Part shown: positions 12,118-22,839 of the stretch, one piece after another
Position numbering within the stretch: position 1 is the first letter of the stretch
How the letters are laid out: the number at the start of each line of letters is the position of its first letter
Assembly: GCA_014706295.1 (NCBI GenBank)
Contig: JACSVZ010000013.1
Span: 1,763,231-1,827,230 of the forward strand
DNA: 64,000 nucleotides
Direction: 5' to 3'
DNA from: Lycocorax pyrrhopterus obiensis
Taxonomy: Eukaryota; Chordata; Aves; Passeriformes; Paradisaeidae
The notes under the pieces: model-generated
The model's input: only the letters and a program-made list of their open reading frames with translations
Databases searched by the model: none
Told to the model about the DNA's origin: nothing
Program-made: the position numbers and the translations under genes

Positions 12118-12765
12118 TCACAGAACGGGTCAGGTTGGAAGGGACCACAGAGGGGCATCTGGTTCAAGCTCTCTGCTCCTGAAGGGTCATCCCAGAGCAC
12201 ATGGCACAGGATTGTGTCCAGACGAGTCTGGAATATCCCCAGTGAGGAGACTACACCCTCGCTGGACAATCTGTCACCCGCACAGTGAAGAAGTTCTGCC
12301 TCCTGTGCAGGGGAATTTCTGGGCTCAGTCCCTGCCCGTGGCTCTGGTGCCACTGCTGGGCCCCGGAGCAGAGCTTGGGCCCTGCCCTGAGCCCTCCCTG
12401 CAGCCAGGGACAGCCAGGGCTGAGGGCCCCTCTCAGCTGGGGCTCCTCTGAGGCTGAGCAGCCCCGGCTCCCTCAGCCTTTCCTGGGCACGGGGATGCTC
12501 CAGGCCCTTCCTCAGCTCCGCAGCCTCCGCCGGCCCCGCTCCGGGAGCTCCCTGTCCCTGCTGTGCTGAGGAGAGCAGGGCTGGACACAGAGCTCCAGAG
12601 GTGCCCCCAGGGCTGGGCAGAGGGGCAGGATCCCTCCCTGACCTGCTGGGAATGCTCTTCTGAAGATCCCATTGGCCTCTTGTCCCTCAGGACACTGCTG
12701 GCTCAGGGCCAACTTGTTGTCCACCAGCACCCTCAGGCCCTTCTCACTTCATCCCCACAGTAACG
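12118..12765 (-). mobile_element. CR1 LINE block upstream of RAVER2
   Basis: TCACAGAACGGGTCAGGTTG then GAAGGGACCACAG opens a long CR1 fragment. It continues through GAGCACATGGCACAGGATTG, CACCCGCACAGTGAAGAAGT and the diagnostic CAACTTGTTGTCCACCAGCA. The element runs on the minus strand (3' end at 12118) and is about 650 bp. It sits about 225 bp upstream of the RAVER2 ATG and may border or donate promoter or 5' UTR sequence. Confidence 0.85.
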
Positions 12766-13007
12766 CATCTCCAGAGAGATTTTTGGGAAGGATTTGAGTG
12801 CTCTGGAGGAGAGCTGGGGCTCTGTTGTGAGGGGAATTGCCCCAGGATCCATCCTGATGGAGGCCATGGCACCGTCCCTCTCCCTCAGCGAGGGTCACCT
12901 CCCGCAGCAGGAATCATTCCCCAAATCCCCATCACTGCCACCTTCCTTGGATACAGATCCAGCCGGAGAGACTGAAATACAGCACAGCAACAAAATAAAG
13001 CAGGTTC

Positions 13008-13072
13008 CACAGATTGAATTAGGCTGGAAAAGACCTCTGAGATCATCGAGTCCAACCTTTAATCCCAAGTGA
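13008..13072 (-). mobile_element. CR1 LINE fragment
   Basis: CACAGATTGAATTAGGCTGG then AAAAGACCTCTGAGATCATC and GAGTCCAACC is the 3' part of a CR1 subfamily on the minus strand. Confidence 0.75.
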
Positions 13073-13280
13073 ACCCAAGAACTCCACTGGAGGTCAGCAG
13101 GCACAATGCCCCAGGATGATCTTGTCCTAATTTTATTCTTCATCAGAAATGTGGCAAACTAATTAAAATCCATGAAAATGGGTAAAACAGCACCTGGGTG
13201 CTGCACTGGTGACATGGGGGATGGGCACAGGGCTGTGACCTGCCATAAAAAGGAGCCCAACAACACAACAGAAGGACAGA

Positions 13281-13314
13281 ATTTTATATTGATTCCAGGG
13301 AATCAATATAAAAT
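13281..13314. repeat. Perfect 16-bp-arm palindrome
   Basis: ATTTTATATTGATTCC (13281-13296), spacer AG, then GGAATCAATATAAAAT (13299-13314). The arms are exact reverse complements. Confidence 0.95.
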
Positions 13315-15207
13315 ACATTTCCACTTCCATGAAGTCTCTGTCCATAAAAACATTTCACTCTGTTAGTCAGCACCCACTTTAAAAAATAAAATAGGTTGTC
13401 CTCTCGGAAAATCCATTTCTCCTCTAGCATAGTTCCTTGCAGTGTCATTTACAACACAGTAAATTTAGCTCTTAATGTTGTTATCATTGCTATAAATGAG
13501 TGAAGAATAATTTAAATATTTGTAGACATTTTTAGACACAAGGCCAACCACAAAGAAGAGGCAAAAGAAAACCCAGACCTGAAACATAATAATCTTTAAA
13601 AGGAAACTGGAAGAACACTTGGAGTTAAATTGGGTGTATGTGATTAAATTCTTATCAGGAAAATCTAATTGTGATGGATAATTCTTGACTAGGTTTAAGG
13701 TGCCTTTTTAATTATCAGTTACAGATTAAAACACTCCACCAAATAAATTATTTTAGAAATTGCTTTAGCCCAAACTAAAACAAGTTAAGAGTACAAAGTA
13801 TCTTGGACTTTTGTTATTCCAAAATTAATTTTAAAACTACAATAAAGTACTTTTTCATTTATTATTTTAAAAATTGACAGCTGACAAGCTTCTGTTCAAG
13901 GGTTTCCTTTTCCATAATTTTTTCTCAAACAGGTAATGTTCCTCCTTTTTCAATATTTGCATTACTTTTAATAAATAAAATAATTGGAAATGAGAGGTGT
14001 GAAGGGTTCATTGATTATGGGATGTAAATTATTCTGGGATCATGAAAAAGGAACACTTTTCTCCTAGGAATACTGAATCATGTAATATCTCCTCAAAAAT
14101 AATCACCAGATTAAGCTATTTATTACAGATGAAATTATGGATCTGCTCAAACATCATAAAATTTAGCGATGCTAATGAAGGAATTCGTGCAGAGTAATTA
14201 ATTTTACCATTAATTTTCCAGTCTGAAGGTGGACACTACTTCACCTGTAACCACTGCTCATTAATCCTACCCACAGCAGTTACCTCCTCAAAAATTGCCT
14301 TTTTTGGGTCTTTTCTGATGGGCTGCAGGTGTCCTGAATTTAAGTCATCCAAATTTAAAGTGCATTGCTGAAAGAATTAGTTCAGGAATGAACAGTTTGA
14401 TATGAATGGCACAAACAAAACTCCTGCAGTAAATAGTTCCAGGGAACCTCTAGAAAATAGGAATATATTCAGAGAATATATAAAATATCAGAGAAATAGA
14501 AATTTTTTTCTTGGTTAGGGATAGATATTTAAAAGATTGTATTTTGTAGGTCAAAGTGTTCATCTTTTCCCCCCTCAGTGTTCATGTCCAGGTGATAACA
14601 GTCTCCCAAAAAAAGAGCTGTTCCAGGAGGAAGAGGATGCTGAAGCAAGGCATGAAGGTACTTCCTTAAGGAATTTCCTCCTGCTGATTACAGTCCATCC
14701 TCCTCCATGAAATATTTGTATGACTTTACTCTGACTCCTTTTCTGGAGCTTCCAAACCAAACCCTTCCACGTTTATGCTTTGATCTAAAGAGTCTCCATT
14801 TTTCTAAAACACTTTCATTGGGTTTCAATATTGCTGTAAAAGCAAAAGGCATTATTAAAAATAATAGAAAAAGAAATAGAACAGTACAGTGTAACTTCAA
14901 GTGTAACTTCAGTTGTGCTGCTGCCCTGATGCTGCTACACTGATAAACCACCTTGTACTAATTTAATTTAGTTCACTAAACTCCTTGCTAATTAAGAGTA
15001 ATGTACCCAACCACAGCAGTTGCATTTGTAGCTCTCCTAAAAAGATTAATTTCCCTGTGCTTCTGCAGCTTTGAAGTCGTAGCAGCCATATATATTTCAT
15101 AATTTTTATGGAATGAGTGTGAATTAGAATTGTGTCACAAACATTCTTTTGGAATTACAGGTGCAGTCAGGCGCAATTGTCCAGGTTGGGAGGGTGGAAG
15201 GTGTCCA

Positions 15208-15266
15208 AGGTCCCTTCCAACCCAAACCAGTCCAGGATTCTGGGATTTTCTGCGATTCTGCATTCA
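15208..15266 (+). mobile_element. CR1 LINE 3' tail fragment
   Basis: AAGGTCCCTTCCAACCCAAA then CCAGTCCAGGATTCTGGG and TGCGATTCTGC is a plus-strand CR1 3' end with its terminal repeats. Confidence 0.7.
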
Positions 15267-18200
15267 GAAGTACAAACAAGTTCGGATCTGTGCAGATAAA
15301 ATGAAAGCCGAGACTGAGAACGTCTGCTGGATGCAAGACCCACCTGATATTCCCAGGTTATTTGAGACACTGGGAATGTCTCTGTGAGCTCTTTAGGTAA
15401 GTGATTGCTTAATGAAAGAGAAATGAAACAATTAAATGTTTCCTGCAGGGGAGATGTGGAACACATCAGCTGCTGCATATTCCATAAAAATCCCGGATTA
15501 CCATCACCACTCCATGTCAACAACACATAAACAATGCCATTCCCTTTTGTCCCTATTGTTCCCACTGCTCCTGCTCCAGCTGCTCCTTTTGTTTCATTAA
15601 GACACTGAGATTCTGAATCCAGAAGATGCAGACTGAGTTTTCAACACCAATAATTAGTCTGGTGATGATCACCTCACAAATACACATTGCATCCAAAATA
15701 CACCAGAGGTGCCAAAAGGAGTTCCTTTATCCTGTTTTTTCCTACTAATTCCTGTAGTTTTGGCATTCTCCGTGCACCATTCCATGACATGCCCAAACTT
15801 GGGATGCTTCTTTACTCCTGTTCTTCCATCCAAGCACAAAAACTCTTTGCCAAACATTTGAAGTGGAACCTGCTGGCTGTGAATTTGCTGTAACCCTGCT
15901 CCTGAGTTTAGGAACGATGGATTATCTCAGGATCAGCCTGGTTAGCAGCTTCTCCTTCGTTCCACTCTTTAACTCAGTGGCCTGCAAACAAATAGTAAAA
16001 AGGTGGGAGAGTTCAGAGCTATAACTTACACAGTGAGTAACTCCTCCAGGGAAATCATTACTGGGCTGTGCTGTAATGGGCTATTTTGGGACCTGTGGTC
16101 TCTGCAGTAGAATTTAAAACCTTTGTTGCCCCATGCATTATTAGATCTGTGTGGTTGTGTTTAAAGGCAGCAAAAAAAAGAAGAGAAAATATTAAAATAA
16201 ACACCACAAAGCAAAGCCAAGTTCTTGAATAATAACTGAGAACAAAGGAAAATAAGATCAAACAACTACAATTCTCCTCAATAAATGGCCCAGATATTCA
16301 CAGGGGGACCTCTGCAACACCTCCTGAATCAATGCCCTCCCTGCTTTAAATCACCATTCTTCCCACACAGGCTTTATTTTTCCTCATTCAGCTTCAAATT
16401 TAGCCATTACTTATTGGCACCAAGTGCATTTTGGCAATTTTAGTATTAAAAAACATCCAAATGTTCCTTGGATTCCTGGCAAAAGCAGGTCCAGCCCCAC
16501 ATTCCTACCAGGAGTATTTTTATTGGCCAGCCCATGAATGTGCTGCAAATGGGAATTCCAAATCATTCTGTCTCAAGATTCCCCAAAAGGACCAATTCTC
16601 TAGGAACTGGAAACTGATAGTGATAATTCACAGGGAATTATAAAATCATTTCCCACCAAAAAAGAGGGAAATCATAATGCTGGGTGTAAAAGCATTCCAT
16701 AGGGTAAATCCATACATCTCCATTACTGCTCCTTGGATGTGGCTAATTATAAACCTGGAGGAAATTTGCTGTGATTAACTGAGGAGCTGGGATGTTCTGG
16801 GAGGGTGCAGGCATGGGACCAGCAGTTTGTTTGGATAAGATAAACCAGTCCATGATTTCTCCCTGCCAGCAGAGGCTGGAATTTCCAACACCCCCACAAT
16901 ATTTTGTCCTTAAAAACGCTGTAACTTGTTACACATGGAAAAAACTTGTTCAATATGGAAAACTGGCCTAAAGGAGCTAAGGCAAGAGAAACGTTCCCAA
17001 GAAGTTTATGAGGCTTTCAAATGTTCTGCCATTCAGTTATAAAAAGGTTTCCATAGGAACTGTCACCCAGTCTGCTGTGCCTGACTTCTCCATGTTCATG
17101 GAAAGTGAAAAAAATCCATCCCCTTCCTGTTTTCCAGGTTTCTTGGCTGAGGTTTTTTGCTTTGTTTATGGAGAACTTCTTGGTCCAGCAGCAATAGAAA
17201 TAAACCCATTATTAAGGAGTTTGTTACTATTACTTTGCAGCCATTAGATAATGTTAATTACTCAACCTTTAATCTTGCATGTGATCTGCATACATTATAC
17301 CAAGAGAATGGATATTGGGAGCAACTTCATGGAAGTGTCAGAATGTTGGAGAAGTGAAAAGGAGGATATTAAACTCTCTGACTGCATTCCCAGTTTCCTG
17401 TTGCTGGTGCCAGCCCATCTCAGGGTGTCTACCCAATTTCATTACCTCCGAGTGCAGGGGAAGGGTTTTAAAATTGGAAGAACCCATCAGTGTTGGCTAA
17501 AGTGGAAATCCTTGGCAGTCTGATGGATCAACTGGATTTAAGGAAAGACCACCAGTTTTGTCAGGACCTTGGCTGCCAACACCTTCCTGCACATTTTTTC
17601 CTGCAAAATGCCTGTGAAAAGTGCTGACCTGGCAGTTTGGGAGGCTGTTCCCTTTATCCATGGAGTTGTTCCAGTGCCAGGTGAAGGTGGGGCGGAAGGA
17701 TTCCTTCTGCCCTGTGCCTTTGGCCAAGATTCCCTTCCCTGCTGTCACTGCTGTTGTCCCGAGAGGCAATCCCAGCAGAGGGCACTTGCTCAGGCAGTGC
17801 TGAACTGGTGGATTTGCCAGTGCCAGCTCCAAAACCAACAACAAACCAGAGCAAACCAGGATTGCTCCTTCCCAGGGCAGCCCCAGCCACTGCTCCCAGC
17901 ACGGAAACCAGCCCAGGGATCATTTTTTCCACAGGATTTAGAAGAGGCCTCTCTGTGAGCTGAAGAAAACCTCCAGATCCAAGACACATTCTGCCTCTGC
18001 CATCACATTCCCGCTCCTCTGCTCACAGCGTTGCTGTTCCGAAGGGATATCGATGATCCCATGGGACCTTCTCCCGAGGAGGAACCAGCAGTTCTTCTGA
18101 GCAAGGGCTGGCACTCACCCCAGCTGTGTCTGGCACCTCACTAACGAGGCAGGGCTTGGAGAACTTCACTCTTGGACTGGAGTGTCCAAATTCCACTGCA

Positions 18201-20223
18201 GCCTTGGCTCCAGGAACACCAGCCTTTCTGGGCCAAGGTCCTTCCGTGCTCAGCTCAGAGCACAAAGCACAAAATCATCACCTCTCATCAGCCCCAGGGC
18301 TGCCAGTGAGGAATATGAAATATTCCATGGCACTGATGTTCCTTTTTCTCATTTAGGCTCCCTGGCAAAGGGGGGGTTTGTACAGCAGAACAATCCAATG
18401 GTCCCCGGGTTGACTGCTGCAGGAATTAATATTCCAAACATCACTGACAGCTCAGTGCAGGCTCCTTTGAAAATCCCAGCCATAGCTGGGAATCTCTTTT
18501 ACAAACAACTGAAATGGGCAGCCAAGAGCTGGGAACGCTGCAAATTAATCTTGGAACTCGCCAACAGCCTTTTGGATTACCTGCACTCTCTTGGATCCAG
18601 GACTTTTGCATCCTATTTTTTATTCCCTTTTCCATATTTGCTGCCAGCTTACTCCCAGAGTTTTTCCTCTGACAAATCCACTTTCTGTCCTCTTGCCCAT
18701 TTCTGGGTCACTTGACAGAATAAAGCCTTTGAGAGATCTCCCTTTGCCCAGTTATAGTCACAAGTCCTGCTGCATGTGAACATCTCCTGAATTCCCATCC
18801 ATCCTCTCTGCCCTTGCCAAGGGCAAGGATAAAGATAATATTTCATGGCTGAAGTGGCCTTATAAAAATGTTCATGGGCAAATTGTACCAGGCTTGTCTT
18901 TGCACATCACACTTTTTAGCCAGGCAATAGCACAAATAAATTTTTAAAAAGAATCTTAATGCATTTTCAATCAATATATTCTGCCCATAGAAACGCTTCT
19001 CCATGGTTCCTTGGATATAGGAAAAATCCATACACTTGGCAGATCTCAAATACTCCAAGCATCGAGTCAATTTAATATTAATGAACGCAAACTAAAGGCA
19101 ATGCTCATTTTCATTTTAAAAGAACCTTCTTTTTGTTGGGAGAATGAAAGAAAACCTGCAGGAAATTAATACAACTATGTTGGAAAAATGAAAGAAGTGG
19201 AAAATTAATGGCCATAAAGTCTTATCAGTTCTAGGGAAGGAGGATCCAGGGTTTAACTGCTCCTGTTACGATCTTGCTCCTCAGTCAACACAGTAAAATA
19301 ATAATGGGGAGGGAAGGCCATGGCAGAACACAGGCAATAAAAATGAAGAGCTCTCATGCAGCTCCTTATAAACCCCCATCACATCCATTATCAGCAGTGT
19401 TATCTTTCCCAGCATCCCATTTATTCCTGCTGGGACAAGGTCGGTGTCAGCACTGGAAGCTGGGATTTGGCACACCTGCAAATCAGAGTTTTCCCTGTAA
19501 TTACTTTTTACCAGCACGAGCTCGAGCTCTTGCCATCACTTCAAGTTAAGCAGGGCTGTCCAGACCCCTCAAATTAAGAACAGTTTCTATGTCCCAGAAA
19601 AAAAATGATGAAGCAGCAGCGAGGAGAAGCTCTTGAAAAGCTTTTAAGGCAAAAGCAAAAAGGGTTTGATTGCTGGGACTTCCAAGAGCTGTTCCAAGGT
19701 TCTGGAAGCTGCTGTGTTCCAGGCAGAGCTGCAACAGAACCCTGCAAGCACCTTCTGCAGGCATGGAAGGTGAAGAACCACCAAAACACCTCTCCTTGAA
19801 ATAATATTGTAGCTCAAGTAATCAACATGATGACATTTTCCAATATATGCGGTTATTAATGATATTTCTGATACATTTTATCAAAAATTATTTGTCCCAC
19901 GGTATCCAAGCACCAGCAGGACTTTGGATTCCAAACTGGAAATGAATCCCAGCAAGGCTGATAACCAGGGCATCAGCTGCAGGGCTCTGAGAGCACAAAG
20001 CAGAGGCTCAGTGGATTCCTGCAGTGCCTGGTCAGCAAAAAGCCTCCACCTAGTCCTGCACAAACACAGCACAACAGCAAATCCAGAGCCACTGAGGTTC
20101 CAGGAGAGGATCAGGAGAATAAAACCCTGAAATTATTGGATTTGGTGACTCCAAGCAGTGGCTGACCACTTCCAGAAATGTCATTTCCCAAATAATGACC
20201 AACAAGCTAAAAAAAGGCCTTAG

Positions 20224-20257
20224 AACTTACATCGATAATGACATTATCATGTAAGTT
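20224..20257. repeat. Near-perfect palindrome downstream of CACHD1
   Basis: AACTTACAT (20224-20232) pairs with ATGTAAGTT (20249-20257), and GATAATG pairs with CATTATC inside, interrupted by one unpaired C and a short loop. Confidence 0.8.
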
Positions 20258-20389
20258 TAGATCTCTCAAGGCTGTTGATGAAACTGTAGGAACTGGAGTG
20301 AATTTTTAGTCCTGTTCAGCCAGAGAAGGAAAGTGAGGCAGAATCAGTTCAGTGCAGCCACTTCTCCACAGATCTATACTTATATACAG

Positions 20390-20395
20390 TTTATT
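20390..20395 (-). terminator. Candidate distal polyadenylation signal of CACHD1
   Basis: AATAAA on the minus strand (TTTATT on plus) at the end of an AT-rich UTR-like block; cleavage would fall near 20365-20375. Confidence 0.45.
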
Positions 20396-20887
20396 TCACT
20401 AGAGATTTGAATTTTATACATAGTATAAAGGGGTATCCTGGTATCACACATATAGTTATTTTACTGTACTGTTTAAGAACCAATTTTTTACATAATACAG
20501 TATGAAGTACCATATTAATTAAAACAAGTGATTTTTTTAAAAAAAACCCCTACATATAAATGGATGTTTATCATATGCACAGTGCAAGAACGGCTTGATA
20601 TCATTGTAATCACAAAATGTGAATCTAAAATACAACACTGTGATTTAAAACTAACTGATAATTACGATGCCCTGCGTTGTAGACATTGATTAATCTTTGT
20701 TTGAGTTACCAAGCAAGGTTAAAATTCCAGACAAACAGCAGCAGCTTCTCATTATGGTTTCAAGGTTTCTTCCACGGTAACCCAAGTTTTACAAAACACT
20801 GGTTTATCCCTACTTGTGGTCTAAGGAAACAGAAGAATGGCACAGATTCCATCTGGGATTATCTGGTAACTAATGCTAAAGAAATTC

Positions 20888-20893
20888 TTTATT
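20888..20893 (-). terminator. Candidate proximal polyadenylation signal of CACHD1
   Basis: AATAAA on the minus strand within GGAAGTAATAAAGAATTTC; an alternative to the signal at 20390. Confidence 0.35.
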
Positions 20894-21724
20894 ACTTCCA
20901 CACAGGAATCCTTTAAGGATGAGCAAAGAGATTAAGATGGAGAGGTTTCTGGGCAGAATTCTCAGAATTTTAGTAACAGAGTACTGAGGAGGATTTCTCC
21001 TCTGCAAATAGGAAGACAATACTGGAATAGAAATCAGGCTGTAATATTTACAGGAAACAAGTGTGGAAAAGAAAGCAATCCTAATGTAAACACCGAGGCA
21101 GAGAGGGCTTCTTCATTTTCCCTTTGCAGAGTGGGGCACTGGATGAAGGTCAGCTCCTAAGGAACAGCTGTTTTCCTGGGAAGAACCACTTCCCCAGCAC
21201 AGAATGCACGTGGTACTCGTTGAGAATCACTAACAGGTTTTCTCCCCTCCCTCCCCCCAAAGTTTCAAGTTCAATAAATAGTAGAAAAATAATCCTTTAC
21301 TTAAAAATCTTGAGATGCATTGTCCCAGGTCCCGCACAGCAACGTGGGAGCAGGGAGCTTTCCAACTGCAGAGAAGCCAGCAGCCTTCCCCTGCTCTGGC
21401 TGGCACTTCTGGACTCTCCAGCTGCAGATTCCTGCTCTTCCAGTTAAGGAAACCAAATCATCTCTGGCTCTTTATGCTCTCTCCCTCCTTTTGGCTCAGC
21501 ACAACAGGGCTCCAAACTCCAGCTGCTGGATAAACTCCCATCCCTGTTCCTGGAGGTCTGACGTGCCTCCTGCTCCATCTGTCTCCATGTTTTGGCAGGT
21601 CCATTCATCAAGCACGTTTCCAGGCCAGAGCCAACCTTACATTTGTAAAAATGCAAAGCTCTGATGCCTCAGTTTGGTGGGGAAGCCCGTGAGGTTGTCC
21701 CTGGGGAGCAGCACAGTCCCCGTT

Positions 21725-22665
21725 GCTCCAGAGCGGTGGCTGTGATGTCCTCAGTGCCAGCAGCGCACAGGCGGTGGCTGCGGTATCCTCAGCACTCAGC
21801 ATCCATGGTGTGCATGGTGACAGCAGCCTGCAGGTGGTGGCTGTGGTGTCCTCAGTGCCACAGCCTGCAGGTGGTGGCTGTGGTGTCCTCAGTGCCAGCA
21901 GCCTGCAGGTGGTGGCTGTGATGTCCTCAGTGCCAGCAGCCTGCAGGTGGTGGCTGTGGTGTCCTCAGCACTGAGCATCCACGGTGTGCATGGTGCCACA
22001 GCCTGCAGGTGGTGGCTGTGGTGTCCTCAGCACTCAGTATCCATGGTGTGCATGGTGCCACAGCCTGCAGGTGGTGGCTGTGGTGTCCTGAGTGCCACAG
22101 CCTGCAGGTGGTGGCTGTGGTGTCCTCAGCACTCAGTGCCACAGCCTGCAGGCGGTGGCTGTGGTGTCCTCAGCACTCAGCATCCACGGTGTGCACGGTG
22201 ACAGCGGCCTGCAGGCGGTGGCTGTGGTGTCCTCAGCACTCAGCATCCACGGTGTGCACGGTGCCACAGCCTGCAGGCGGTGGCTGTGGTGTCCTCGGTG
22301 CCACAGCCTGCAGGTGGTGGCTGTGGTGTCCTCAGCACTCAGCATCCATGGTGTGCACAGTGACAGCGGCCTGCAGGTGGTGGCTGTGGTGTCCTTGGTG
22401 CCAGCAGCCTGCAGGTGGTGGCTGTGTGTCCTCAGCACTCGGTGCCACAGCCTGCAGGCGGTGGCTGTGTGTCCTCAGCACTCAGCATCCACGGTGTGCA
22501 CGGTGACAGCGGCCTGCAGGCGGTGGCTGTGGTGTCCTCAGCACTCAGCATCCACGGTGTGCACGGTGACAGCGGCCTGCAGGCGGTGGCTGTGGTGTCC
22601 TCAGCACTCAGCATCCACGGTGTGCACGGTGACAGCGGCCTGCAGGTGGTGGCTGTGGTGCAGCG
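21725..22665. repeat. Minisatellite grown from the CACHD1 terminal codons
   Basis: About 19 copies of a unit containing CCTGCAGG(T/C)GGTGGCTG and GTGTCCTCAG. Full units of exactly 63 bp occur at the right end (the GACAGCGGCC step recurs at 22505, 22568, 22631). Shorter units of about 36-39 bp, lacking the GCATCCACGGTGTGCACGGT part, are mixed in further left. The right-most copy is the end of the CACHD1 coding sequence; all others are 3' UTR. 63 bp equals 21 codons, and the first two UTR copies repeat the C-terminal sequence and the stop in frame. Confidence 0.9.
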
Positions 22666-22839
22666 TGGGGTGGTGCAGCCGGTAGTGGTGGAACTTGTGG
22701 CTCAGCAGCGCGGCCGTCTGCGGCGGCGTGTCCAGCTCCAGGTCCTCGTCGTGGGTGCCCACGTCCACGCCGGCCGAGAGCGGGTCGTTATTGCACGGCG
22801 GGTTCTCGCTGTCCTCCTGAGGGCTCATCGTGCTGTAGC
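22601..22839 (-). CDS. CACHD1: CACHD1 last coding exon and stop
   Basis: Residues 1060-1138 and [23 protein letters not shown] to the His-rich [20 protein letters not shown] and the end VHTVDAEC. The acceptor is TTCCCCAG|GCTACA. The last 57 bases are the right-most copy of the minisatellite that continues through the 3' UTR. Confidence 0.95.

Larger units (their letters stand above)
12766..20370. other. Intergenic region between CACHD1 and RAVER2
   Basis: About 7.6 kb downstream of CACHD1 and upstream of RAVER2. Recognised items are a CR1 fragment (13008-13072), a perfect palindrome (13281-13314), a CR1 tail (15208-15266) and a near-palindrome (20224-20257). The rest is AT-rich unique sequence. 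Open frames such as 17569-17958 and 18182-18715 have no domain, repeat or splice support. Confidence 0.7.
20370..22600 (-). other. CACHD1: CACHD1 3' UTR (inferred)
   Basis: Sequence downstream of the CACHD1 stop codon. The first part (22600 to about 21725) is a minisatellite made of copies of the last coding bases; the rest is unique AT-rich sequence. The end is inferred from the AATAAA at 20390-20395 on the minus strand. An earlier AATAAA at 20888-20893 could give a shorter transcript. Confidence 0.5.

Noticed and set aside
11354..12148. Single 264-codon minus-strand frame through the CpG island
   Set aside because: Only 11738-11893 is RAVER2 coding; downstream it runs through the splice donor into intron and upstream into 5' UTR and CR1.
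21725..22665. CRISPR-like direct repeat array
   Set aside because: The genome is a vertebrate, units are contiguous without unique spacers, and the array overlaps a coding exon.
22092..22685. Long plus-strand open frames (165-197 codons) with repeated CRWWLWCPQH-type units
   Set aside because: They are the antisense of the CACHD1 terminal-codon minisatellite; absence of stops follows from the 63-bp periodicity.
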